Source of the DNA: Rhizophagus clarus
Taxonomy: Eukaryota > Glomeromycota > Glomeromycetes > Glomerales > Glomeraceae
Direction: 5' to 3'
NCBI GenBank assembly: GCA_015698045.1
Contig: BLAL01000020.1
Location: 930,001 to 994,000 of the forward strand
Length of the DNA stretch: 64,000 bases
Shown here one piece after another: positions 44,411 through 55,733 of the stretch. Under the pieces are notes generated by a model. The model was given only the letters and a program-made list of their open reading frames with translations. It was not told the DNA's origin and made no database searches. The translations under genes and the position numbers were made by a program. Positions within the stretch are counted from its first letter, which is position 1; each line of letters begins with the position of its first letter.

Positions 44411-44459
44411 TAAATAAATTTATTTATTATTAAAAAATATTGATTTTTTTTAATTTTAA

Positions 44460-45088
44460 GGGTAGAGTGTATCTACGCCACAACATATATATGATTTTAG
44501 ACTAAAAAATGTAGATCATCACGTGACCCAAAACGAGCAAAATTTATGATTTCTCGCAAACTACCATATGAATTTTGTTAAATACACATTTAAAAAGAGT
44601 ATAAACATGCGCTTCATTTATTTATTAAAGTGTTTAACCATTTGCTATTAGTCTTTTTGAATGTATTTAGACTTTTAAAATCAAATATGACTAATAATAA
44701 AAAAATAAAATGGTATTAATAAAAAATTTTATTTGAATAAGTAAATGCACAATGATTTTTTGACATAAATATCCTTTTTTAATATACTATTAACTTGTAA
44801 GGTTTCATAAGTTTAAAGTTAATTTGAAAATATGTTCTCTAAGTGATTCGCAACTTACCATAGGAGATTCGCAACTTAATGACGACTTCATAGTGTAATA
44901 TTTCGTTATAAACCTTATTTGTATTATACTTTACTAAAGTTTATTTGAAAGACTGAAACTCTAGCTTTCTAAAGAATACTTTTAAACAGTTTTTCATAAA
45001 ATATTGAGTGAGTTTTCCTTGTAGCGAAGTAAAAAAAAAAACGATTTTTTTTTTAGCCATATGATCAGCCATGTCGATCCCTCTACCC
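44460..45088. mobile_element. 629-bp element in a TTAA target (piggyBac-like)
   Basis: Ends are GGGTAGAG and CTCTACCC, flanked by TTAA at 44456-44459 and 45089-45092. Removal restores the sequence of the opposite foldback arm (AATTTTAATTAATAA). TTAA duplication is typical of piggyBac, though the terminal bases are not the classical ones. Non-coding. Confidence 0.7.
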
Positions 45089-45402
45089 TTAATTAATAAT
45101 TTAAGCTATTTAATAATTAATTTTACATTTTTTTATTATAAAATCATAATACAATTTTGTAAAAATTTTGATTTTTTAAAAATTTTAAAAAATAGCAAAA
45201 CAAAACACCAAGTTTTTTTGGTTTAATGTTAAGTAATTAAAAAACCAATTAATGAATTTATATTGAATTTTCTGTTTTTTAATAATTTATATTATGTATT
45301 ATTTATATTTTAAATTTTATTTTAATTGGATTTAAATTGATTTAATAAGAACAATTAATAACTTTAAAAAATTTTGGTGCATTTGTTTTGATGTCCACTG
45401 TA

Positions 45403-46770
45403 TATTTTTTATACTAAAATAAGTGTAAATTTAATATTAATTAAATTTTTATTTTTTTTTTAAGTTTCATACCTTTTTATTGCAAAGACCCCATATATTA
45501 AAATTCGCTTCTATTATACAAATACATATCTAACTTATCCCTATTTTTAAGTCTATTATACAAACTCATTTATATAATATATTAGAAATTTATATAGTGT
45601 CTTTATAGAAATCTGGATCCTTGTATTATATGTATTCTTCGGAATCCTATCCATAGAATGAATTAGCTGATGATTTGGCTAAGAAAGGGATAGAAAGTAT
45701 GACTTTTCACCAAATATTCTTTAATTATAGATCAAGTGACTGTAGATTTAGCCTACATTTTAAAGATTTTCTGATAGAGTAGTGATTGAGAGATTTCATT
45801 AAGATAATAGGTCAAGTATGAACATGTAGTGAATGGAGAAACCTAAGAGTTAACGAGGATACATTTGTTTAAAAAGCTGTCTCTTATCAATAGAAAATTA
45901 TCTGGGCAGCTTTGAAGCAGGTCAAGCATTTTCATTGTATATCATCAAAATGCAATTTACTGTAGAGTTTTTTGATCAAGCTACTACATAATCAATTACC
46001 AGTTGGCCGCTAGATGAGAATACGTAAATCACACCTTTACCGCAACTTACTTGTCAATTCTGTAATAAAGTCCAAAATGAGACAGCTATAGACTTAATTA
46101 AATACCCACATATAGAATCCTTACAGTAACTTTTTTTTAATTTACTTAAGGATTTCCTTTCTACTACCCTTCTATCATTCACAGAGCCACTTTTCTTTGA
46201 AGCGTTAGTCACCTATAAAATTGACAAATAACTGGGCTCTTTAAGTTTATCTTAAGGGGTTTTTGGACTTACTTATGTGTGCTGTCACCAGTAAAATAGA
46301 CATGATCATTTTCTATAGAATCCAAAAACAGTTCAATTAGCAATACTAACACACTACTCAATTTTATGCTAAACTTTTGGTCAAGTTAGTTTAGCTTTTT
46401 AAATCAATTATTTGGCATCAGAGATGTGATCGTACTATTATCTGGGAGAAATTACATGGCATTTTTAACAAAGATAAATTTTCTACATCTCCTGCCCATA
46501 TCCTTGGCCAAAGTTCACAACATCTAGATCTTATTGTAGATGATATTCCAGACATGATAATTCTGGACGATCTGTATATGGAACCTTTATTAAAGCTACC
46601 TATCATAACAAAAAAAGAAAAGTTTTTAAACGCTCTTAATCTCACCTTTACACAAATGCAAATATTAAGTCATTTGGGTAGTTGCTACTCCTGGTTGTAT
46701 AGGAAATTGTCAGGTTTTTTAAATGTTAATCTTTTAGGGGATTTTAATGATCTGTTGTTAATTAATTAAT
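45403..46770 (+). pseudogene. LINE 2: RNase H and C-terminus
   Basis: Resumes after the foldback element. NELADDLAKKGIES (about 45658-45700) is the end of an RNase H domain; CQFCNKVQNETAIDL (about 46053) is the zinc-knuckle region also seen in LINE 1. The last open piece, 46554-46769, ends YRKLSGFLNVNLLGDFND, which parallels LSGFMGRLTVLLNN of the LINE at 11-13 kb. Many stops and shifts. Confidence 0.7.
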
Positions 46771-47011
46771 AGTTATATTATATTTTTAATTTTTGGTTTT
46801 TTAATTTTAAATTTTAATTTTATTTTTATTTTTATTTTTGTTTTTAATTTTATTTTATAGTTTTGATAGAATAGTTTTTTTTTTTTGTTTATTTTATTTC
46901 CTCATTCATGAATCACACTTAGTTGAGCTGGAAGGGTTATATTGTTTATATATAATATTTTAATTAATTTACAATAAATATAACATAACCTTTGAATTAA
47001 AAAAAAAAAAA
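46771..47011 (+). mobile_element. LINE 2 3' UTR and poly-A
   Basis: T-rich UTR, AATAAA near 46975 and an A-run at about 46999-47011. Confidence 0.65.
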
Positions 47012-47735
47012 TTAATTATTAAATATTTAAGCATTAATTTTTTTAATACTATTTTTATAATAATTTATTTATTCAAATAATCAATGGTTTTTAAAAAAAA
47101 ATTAAGACAATTATCTCATAATCTATTAAAGTTTTAAATATTACTTATAATTAAATTATTAAAACCAATCTATATATATATTACAAATAATTTCTTATTT
47201 TATATTATAAAACTGTTAGATTATCAAAATATTAACTTTAAAGTCAAATTTTTATTTATTTAGTCAATTTGAAAATAAAATAAATGATAGCATTATTAAA
47301 TTTAAATTAAATTAAACTAAACTAAATTAAGAAGTCAATTTGGCTTAATTTTAAATTAAAAATTGATTCAGCTTAAGAAATATTAAATTATAGCTAGTTT
47401 ATTTTAAGGCTTTAGGCTGATAGAACTATTAATTAAAAGTTAATTTTTTATTTTGATTGTTAATAAATAAATACAGTCAACTTTTAATATAATAATAAAC
47501 CCTATATAAAATCTATATTCTATATCTTAATTTCCTAATTTAATTGGCTAATTTACTATAATAAGAAAAATTAAAGCGAATCACCATTACCAGTAAAATA
47601 AGCAAAATACTTGTCTCATGTAAAGAAGCACTCTGATTTCGTTTGTGATAGAAATACCACTAGTATCACCATATGGATCGATATTGTGCCTAAAGTTTTA
47701 ATAAATACATTAGAACATATATGCTAACAAAATAG
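47012..47735. other. AT-rich intergenic sequence
   Basis: Short AT repeats only (for example AATTAAACTAAACTAAATTAAG near 47308, in part). No gene supported. Confidence 0.4.
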
Positions 47736-47739
47736 GATC

Positions 47740-50610
47740 GACAAATGGATGATTTTACGATAAAACCAAGTTATTTGATTGTTTAGAGGTTGTTCTCTTA
47801 ATAATACCCCGTTAATCTCAGGAGTATGATCGTTGTAAATAAAATCAAAACAGTTTAGAGGAGTTATTGCTTCTCCGACATAATCCATTTTCAATCCATC
47901 AATTCCAATTAGATCTTTTAACAATTGATATTTGCAAATTAAATGTTAATAAAAATTGTAACAGTCTGAGATGAAGGATTAGAAGATTGAGTCGGTATTA
48001 CCTGTTATGCCAATCCTAATCACCGTTAGCGAACTCCCGAGAGCTGATATAATAAATATGAAACGCGCAAATAAAAATAACGAGATATAATTGTACTTCG
48101 TATCTTCTTCCAAACCAAACAATTGATATATTATGTAAAATTAACAATAATAGAGTGCAATTTGATTTAGATCTTGCGTATAATAACAGTGTGACTTTCT
48201 AATTAAATTCGTTTCAAAACTAATGTCTCAGAGAACATCCCAGCCCTGAAAATAAAATAAATAAAACATCTCTGTAAATATAAAATAAGATTTACCTTGA
48301 ATCATTACAAAATATTTACCTATTTCATCACAATCGAATATCAAATTGACCAGTTAATTCCTTTAATCTCTCTCTTTCTAATTTTCTCTTGGCTACTTTT
48401 GCTACTTTTGAACTTCGCCATATTTAATATGTTGCAAAGTAATGTTTTATATATCACAATGTTGATCGGCTCTTTCTTTTCGCCCAAAATCAAATTATCC
48501 CGTCTTTCTTTTTTTATTTCTTCTTTTTTTTTCAATTGAATTTACGACTAGCTGTTGGTGATAAAGCGGTTGTGTGCTTTTTTTTAAAAAAAAAAAAAAT
48601 AAAAATAAAAGGAAGGTTCGATTGAACCTGGTAACGGATCGAAACACTGTGCCACAGGCGATTTGGTTATTGTCGTTGTTTAGAAAAATTTTGATTCCCC
48701 TTTAACAAGTTCTGGTTTGCCCACTTCTTGAGGTCGTAAAAGTCAATTTTGCAATACTACGCTCTTGTGAAGTTGTGGTACTTTAGCAACAATTCCTATG
48801 ATTTCTTCTTATTGTCATTATCCTCTAAAAAATCTAATTTTGTTAGGAACTTTTACAATTTCTCTAAGAACCAAATCGGCGTTAAAGATCCCAAGATGCT
48901 TGACCTGAGAATATTCGTCATGCTAAAACTCCAGCCGCATATACGTCTTCAGCCCAATCAAGTCGAGTGTTGAAGAACCACATGATCATTTTTGGAACGA
49001 GTTTTTGAATAATATCTTGTTTGTAGCCATGATCTGGTACCATCTTTATCAATGGGAGAAGTTCCAACTTAACATTAGTCACACCTTACAACAAACCAAC
49101 TACATTTCTAACATTTATCAGAGAATAGGTCGTTAATTATTTCATAAGAACAAAGCCATGACTCACTCCGATAAATATTGATTAGGAGTTGGCTGGATGC
49201 GCAAAAGCGTCTTATATTCCTTAGAGACGTACAACTCATATGTTTGTGAATTCAGAACATTTCTCATAATCTTAATAAATATTATCTCTGTCTTGGTCAT
49301 TCGATATAAGTCTGGAGGACAACCAAAGCCATGAGAAATGCCATTTTTCCTAATAGCGTGATAAATTACTAATGAGCTGATAACAATAATGATATCGTAA
49401 AACGGATTATTGTCAGCATTACTTAATGATAAAGTTATAGCAGAGATATTTATAGATTTTCATATGTTGCTGCCTAACGAGTTAACCATCTACCAATTCT
49501 ATTATAAATCTCAATAATTGCAGGAGACAGTTTATAGATTCTGTATTAGTAGGGGTTGAAAAATGGATTTTTCATAAATCTACCTTCTTCGATATTTGGT
49601 GAGAAGAAGTAATAATATAACTACATCAATTTTGCATATCCTGAGAAATAATGTTTCAATGTTGAAGTAAGAAATTTGGCGATTTTTTCAAAAAACCCTA
49701 ATTTAGACTTGTCCAAAAATATTACAAAGGAGAGGGTGCCGAGTCAAGTTGTAGAAGGATGTGCTAAACAAGGTATCATCGCGTTGAGAAATCTCCTTGA
49801 CTGAATCAGAATCAAAGAGGAGGCCATGAAGCTGATTGCCGACTCAGAGTATTTATCATCGATGCCTCGTTCCAAATCAAAGACCGGATTCCCTTAAAAT
49901 TTATGAACCTTCACCAGTTTCTTTTCAGTATTTGCGCATTGATTCTACCAGCAAACAGACTCAGTTCCAAATCCTGTTAACTTGAATGTATTCTATTCAT
50001 GTAAGAGATTTATAAACTTTTAAATTTCGATCTTTTAGTTTAGAATATCACTCAAAGAATGGAATCCGATAATTAGAGACCCAAGGAAGAGAGTTTTCAG
50101 GTTCGCATGATTCTTTCACTCATACCGTTGAAAAATAAAAGCGGTTCCATCCATCTTCAGGAACTACAGATTGCATGAGTATGTTTCTTGAATATCCAAC
50201 AGGATCCATTGTTCGTGTAAACCTTAAAAATTTTTCAATACATTGTTAGACATGGTTAAGAGTGCGCTTCAAAAGTAAGAGATCAATAGCTATAACGCGT
50301 ACCATTAAAATATTTTTTGCCGGAAATTAAACGATAAAACTGTGAATCAAAGAGATATTGCTGCGATTAACCCATTACTATAAATCTCCAGATGGATAAA
50401 TCTTACCAATTTTTACCTTAAGGCAAAGTAAATAAATTCGTTCAAATGTCGTCTTCTGAGTTTCTGCACAAACTCAAAATCCGACTGGTTAAAAAGAAAC
50501 GAAAGACGTAGTACGTTTCAAAGAAAAGGAGATGGTTGAACTTCCATCGAGTTGCGGATCGTCAATCAATTCCTAAGCCACCGATCACGTATTATGAAAG
50601 CCGATCAATT
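47740..50610 (-). pseudogene. Decayed multi-exon gene of unknown family
   Basis: Minus-strand coding-like segments follow one another from high to low coordinate. About 50610-50425 includes DDPQLDGSSTISFSLKR and ends IYLLCLK before a GTAAAA donor. At 50209-50048 it reads MDPVGYSRNILMQSVVPED and then PENSLPWVSNYRIPFFE. About 49974-49480 is a long frame with DLERGIDDKYSESAISFM and PNIEEGRFMKNPFFNPY. About 49425-49170 has NGISHGFGCPPDLYRMTK. About 49075-48885 has RLDWAEDVYAAGVLA, which weakly recalls protein-kinase subdomain IX. About 48243-47740 ends with DGLKMDYVGEAITPLNCF. Each carries TAA, TAG or TGA codons that could derive from CAA, CAG or CGA. I do not recognise the product. The segments may belong to more than one gene. 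Confidence 0.45.
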
Positions 50611-50662
50611 ATAGTTTTTAAAAATGCTAAAAATATTCATAATTTTCATTCATAAAGTAATA

Positions 50663-50715
50663 GATCAAATATTTTATATGTAAAAATGCAAAAAAAACAT
50701 ATAAAATATTTGATC
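50663..50715. repeat. Perfect 19-bp hairpin
   Basis: GATCAAATATTTTATATGT at 50663-50681 and its exact reverse complement at 50697-50715, with a 15-nt A-rich loop. It could be a transcript 3' end structure or a tiny MITE. Confidence 0.7.
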
Positions 50716-53700
50716 CAGTTTATTGAAATTCTCTTGTGAAGTCCACTATTTATTATTTAGTTTGGGAAGTAAATAATGAATGTTTAAAAGTAAAACGATT
50801 AAGGAGATATTTTTATAATTACAAGTAAGTTAAGTTTTTCTATTAATGAATGCTATTTTGTTTTTATGGTTTATTTAAGCTTTCTTCTGAAGCAAGCTCT
50901 CTAATTTATAAATTACCTTTTTAAATCTATTATTAAAAAATTACTTCACAGCTCGGATCGTATAGTGTGCTATTGTTAATTTCAATTACAGCAACAAATA
51001 CGACTTTGGTGCATGAATATTCATTCGTTATGTTCAAATTTTGAACAAATTTGGTTCAGTATTACGTTTTAATTGCATATATACCTTCCTTGGCTTGATA
51101 TATAGGACTTTTTTGGATGTCTGTACATATTTTGAGACATAATAGTCGCAATAGTTATAAGAGTCATAATAATTATTAATCTAACATTTCTTTGAAAATC
51201 ATCTAGATGAATTCCAATGTTCAAAAGTCTTAGAAGTAAACGATGGTATCGAGAACTGAAGGAAAAAAACTGTATAGCAAGGTCAATACGGAGGATAGAA
51301 AGACCAAAAATCCACGGAGGATCAAAGACTCATTCGCCTATAATATTAGATCTTAATCAACGGAGTCAAAAGACTTATATCGAGAGGTCCAAGATTGAAC
51401 TCTCGGATAACCAAAAGACTTCATATAGTACGTTATGAGGGTTATACTTTAATCGGAATTACTCACAGTTTGTACAATTCAAAGTAATAATGATGCTTTT
51501 CTTCTGAGGACTGCGACCAATCGTATAGTTGTGATGAAATTTTGATTCCCGGTAATAATAACAACAACATCCCTTTAATTAATAATCTAATACCCGATGA
51601 TAATGGTAAGCATTTCTTCTATTTCATTTATTTGTAGAAGAATGTTATATCAATTATTACTAAAATTCAACGTGAATCTTTCTTTATTGATAGATTAATT
51701 GGTTCAGTGTGAAGCATGTACGATAGATAATATTATCGGCTTACATTAGAGGAGTTGATTATCAAGTTTTCTGCATTCTCAAACTCAAACAACCTGAATA
51801 TCTGAACAGTTTGAACCGTAAAATTCAGAAAAAGCGAAAAAATTCAAACTTTTGGAAATTATATTCAAAATCATTCAGAAGTTTAAATATTACCAAAAAA
51901 AAATAGCCAATTTTGAAAAGGGCAGAGGAGAGTTAAGGGGTCCGCCGAAACGCTAAAAATGTGAACAGGGAAAGAAGATAATCAGCTGAAATAAAAGGGT
52001 AGTAATGTTTAAAAGAAATAAGGATGGAGAGCTGGAATATAAGATTAGTTTTCCATGTTCCAGGTTTTCTTTGATATTCTTAAAATTTTTCTAAATGTAC
52101 TGGAAAGGTTTAATATTTTTCTAATGGAGAGCGGTCTTCTTCTAAATTGTATCCAAAAATACCACGCGTTAAATTAAAAGAGGTAAGGCATCGCGAAAGG
52201 AGAATCCTATTCAGTTTGATTAGATTTGCTTTACGATGCGTCATCAAAGAGTCAAGTAAAGATTATAATTTTAATCTTTAAATTTTCTTAATAAAAGAAT
52301 GTAATACATTATAATCAAAATTTTAATGTTCCTTATGAGAGTGTAACAGTAAGAGATTTATTTACTATAGATCATATTATGAAAGCAAGAAAAAATACGA
52401 TTTTTTATAATGTAGTTTGGTAATTCAGAGGGGAGAAGGTTTCTTTTGTGTTCTTAACAATTTTCCGAACGCAATGGAAGTAATAATTTTTTAAGCATGG
52501 TGGAGAAGGGTTACTTTTGGCTGGGTTTGTCCTAAATAATTTTTCCAGGAGAGTGATTTCTCTAAACGTAATAGGAAAGATTTCATCTAGATCAGGCCAA
52601 TTGATTTTTTACTTATTTTAGGGAGGGAGGGGGGTTAAAAAGGTTGATAAATCCATCCAAACTCAGAATTTTTAGGGAGGAATTCTGTTAAACAAAGGAT
52701 CAAATTGACCTGATAATGTTGAAAGAGGATGGTTCTTAACAATAATTCTAATCACAATATGTATGATCTAAGAAAAATGCCACGCGTTGAGTCAAAGATA
52801 TTCAATGCTTCAATGATTACCACACTTCATCGAGACGAATATTCATGTAAAGATCATTTATGTACTAAATTATTTTTATTTAAAAATAAACGTAATCACT
52901 AAACAAGAAAAAAGATTTAATTTTTAATACAACTAGGAGAAACAGTTTCTCTTGCGCATTCTAATAATAGTATTAATGTCTATTGACAAAGTAATAGATC
53001 CGAAATGTATATATATACATATACATATATATACGTATCAATGCTAAACGGCGTAATCCTTCCTATAAATATATAAAAAAAAATTTTTTGTTTAATGTCT
53101 GTAAATCGTAATCGACATATAACATTTAATAATTTACCAGAAATGGATAATCTCTTTTAAAAAAATTATTATTCATTTTCAATTAATTTTTAATAACCAA
53201 CCTCTGATATCCACAAAGAATCTGTTATTACGTTCACAATAAGAATTACGACGTGCAAGTGCGTACTGCCTAATAAAAATCATAATTAAATAATCATAAT
53301 TAATTCAATACAATTTTAACTTACAATAATAAAATGAATTACCTTTACCAGCTGATGTACTTATGTGTTATATTTGACTAATAAATGAATTATTAAGTTA
53401 TAAATTCTGGCCCTCTACTATCTGGAGAACTATCAACACTAACCAAATCCTTTAATAACTCCACAGATACTCATCAATCCCGTCATAAAATATCAACAAT
53501 ATAATTTAAAAAGATAAGATTTAAACATATAATGTAATAAGATTTAAAGTATATTTAAAGTATATAAGAATTTTAAAGACATAAACACGCGACCGCAAGA
53601 ATCTAACAATGTGTTATGATTTAAGCATATTATAAAATACATGTAGGCACAAATATTCTATAAAGTCAGAGTTTTTCTAATAATAATTGACATACACTAC

Positions 53701-53920
53701 CCTACAATAAATATTCGTATTTCATAAATTTTACTTAGTAAAACATAGTAAAATTGATGAATTAAGGCATAAAAGTCTGCGGATTTTTGGTAAAATCCTC
53801 TGAAATTTTTTTATTTGAAGCTAATCGATTGAAGCTTTAAAGTATCCAAACAAAAAAAAGTTTTTTTAAACATAAAAAATTGTTCTCATTATAAAACATA
53901 GGTATTAGGAAATAATACAC
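50716..53920. other. Unassigned region with small ORFs
   Basis: Moderately AT-rich, not obviously repetitive. An acceptor-like CATCTAG at about 51206 precedes a basic 73-codon ORF (51217-51438, start FKSLRSKRWYRELKEK) without recognisable motifs. Diverged GGAAGGTTT/AATTTTTC-type repeats lie at 52060-52580, and a G-rich patch lies near 52621-52637. On the minus strand, about 53475-53395, VELLKDLVSVDSSPDSRG ends in TAA and could be a 3' exon. None can be named. Confidence 0.3.
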
Positions 53921-53924
53921 TTGA

Positions 53925-54005
53925 ATGACGGATCACTCTAACATAGATTCCGACAAGGCATTCAGCCATTACTTAAACCAAGAAGAGAAACTGAAGAGAG
54001 CATAA
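53925..54005 (+). CDS. Small ORF, possible first exon
   Basis: Encodes 26 polar residues starting MTDHSNIDSDKAFSHY and ending EEKLKRA. The composition is protein-like and differs from surrounding AT noise, but no downstream exon was identified. Low confidence that it is expressed. Confidence 0.2.
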   Translation: MTDHSNIDSDKAFSHYLNQEEKLKRA

Positions 54006-55084
54006 ATCCTTTTTAAACGTTCGTTCCGGTTATTTCACGTGACTATATGATAACGTAACACAGGTGCTAACAAATTAAAATATCGTCCCCTTCTTTTCCC
54101 TTTTATTTCGGCACATAGTACGTAGTCCTCTTTGGAACTGTGGGTAGAGCTTTTGCCCTGCTCCTGGTACTAAGGCGGATAGAGCTGGCTTTTTAGTTAT
54201 AGTTAGTCATGGATTCTTTAATGTATTATTACTTTTTTGTACTAGTTTATCTGTTCTGACCATCTGTCATAAGTATCAATACAAGAAAAATGACAGTCAA
54301 CCAGAATTTCCAAGAAACCTACTGTAGATTAAAAAAGAATTTATTGAAGAAGTCGGTTAGGGAAAGAAATTTACAAATTAATCCTTAATAATTGTGTATA
54401 GAAGAGCAAGAGGCAACTATTTTAATGAAATCAGCAATATTATATGGATTTGCAAAAATATAATAAGTTTGCGATCAGCTTTAACGGAGATACATAAAAA
54501 AATTATTCTATTAACATTATTTAAGCATAATGATATCAATTTTTTCGATTTCTCAACTTGAAAAGCGTGAAAGGCAGGAAGAAACCTTTCAATATAGTTT
54601 TCGATTTATTTCTTAGTAATTTGTGAAATAACATTTAACTGTTATATGGAATTAGAACATTTTTAGTTATCGTATCGCGCAATGTTTGAGAGGGAGAGAC
54701 TTAGTATCATAATACAAATTATTTCACAAACACACGAAAGCGTTATGACAACTTTGATCTACCTTCTCTATCTACCACTCTAATATCCTTTCTTTTACCG
54801 ATATACAGTACCTCTGTATCACATTTATATTCTAAAACCTTTTTTAAAAGAGTAAAACAAAAGCAGGAAGCTATTTTGCACTGTTAGAAAGTAAACAAAA
54901 TTCGGAAATTGTTTTACGTTATTGACAAGACCAGATATTGTTTTACAATTTCATACTCCTTATACTTCCTTTTATTCATTTTCTATTCCTTTTCCTTAAT
55001 AAAAAAAGTTTTTAAAAAGTGAAATAAAGATGGAGGTTTCTTACGGAGGAATCAGAGAATAAAATTTTCTTTTGCATAGTATAG
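54006..55084. other. AT-rich region, nothing assigned
   Basis: No ORF above background, no repeat seen. A GC-richer patch at about 54085-54200 holds no convincing frame. Confidence 0.35.
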
Positions 55085-55733
55085 TTGATGAAGATCTATA
55101 CAGTATACCAGCTACAATTCAGGACAATAGACTTTGCATGACCAGAAAAAAATTTTTAATAACAAAATACTTTAAGAGAAAAAAAAACATACAAAATTTT
55201 AATAACTTTATTCATTTAAAAATTACATTTATTGAATATATTGAATACGCTCATGCAATATAAATTTATAAACAAAATTTTAACTATGTTATTAAATGTA
55301 TTAATTACAAATATTATAAATTAAAAATTGGTGGAATAGAGACACAAATCAAGCTGATAGTTTTGAGACACCCCAAGGGGTTTACCTTAATGGGCGGTTG
55401 AGGCCTAGCGTGAGAGTAGGCCAACAAGGGGCCACCGTAGGGCCACTAGAGGTGAATTTGACAAAGTTGTTGATGAAGATCTATACAGTATACCAGCTAT
55501 AATTCAGGACAATAGACTTTGCATGACCAGGAAAAAAATTTTTAATAACAAAATACTTTAAAAAAAAAACATACAAAATTTTAATAACTTCATTTAAAAA
55601 TTACATTTATTGAATATATTGAATATGCTCATGCAATATAAGCAATATAAATTTATAAACAAAATTTTAACTATGTTATTAAATGTATTAATTACAAATA
55701 TTATAAATTAAAAATTGGTAGAATAGAGACACA
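55085..55733. repeat. Direct repeat of ~260 bp separated by a GC-rich segment
   Basis: TTGATGAAGATCTATACAG starts copy 1 at 55085 and copy 2 at 55470; similarity runs to the word AATAGAGACACAA in both (ending about 55344 and 55733). The intervening 55345-55450 is unusually GC-rich (GGGCGGTTGAGGCCTAGCG, GGGGCCACCGTAGGGCC). The ORF at 55072-55263 reads through copy 1 and is not convincing. Confidence 0.75.

Larger units (their letters stand above)
43458..45400. mobile_element. Tc1/mariner-like foldback element with long arms
   Basis: Flanked by TA at 43456-43457 and 45401-45402. The ends are CAGTGAGCATCAAAAC and, in reverse complement, CAGTGGACATCAAAAC. Arms of about 580 bp are nearly complete inverted copies meeting at about 44045. 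The right arm is expanded by two later insertions (44306-44410 and 44460-45088); without these the element would be about 1.2 kb. No transposase. Confidence 0.8.

Noticed and set aside
48605-48660. Possible minus-strand tRNA or tRNA-derived SINE head (TGGCACAGTG and GGTTCAATC followed by T-runs)
   Set aside because: The T-arm cannot form a proper five-base stem; GGTTC pairs with GAACC as a simple hairpin, and no acceptor stem or anticodon arm can be drawn.
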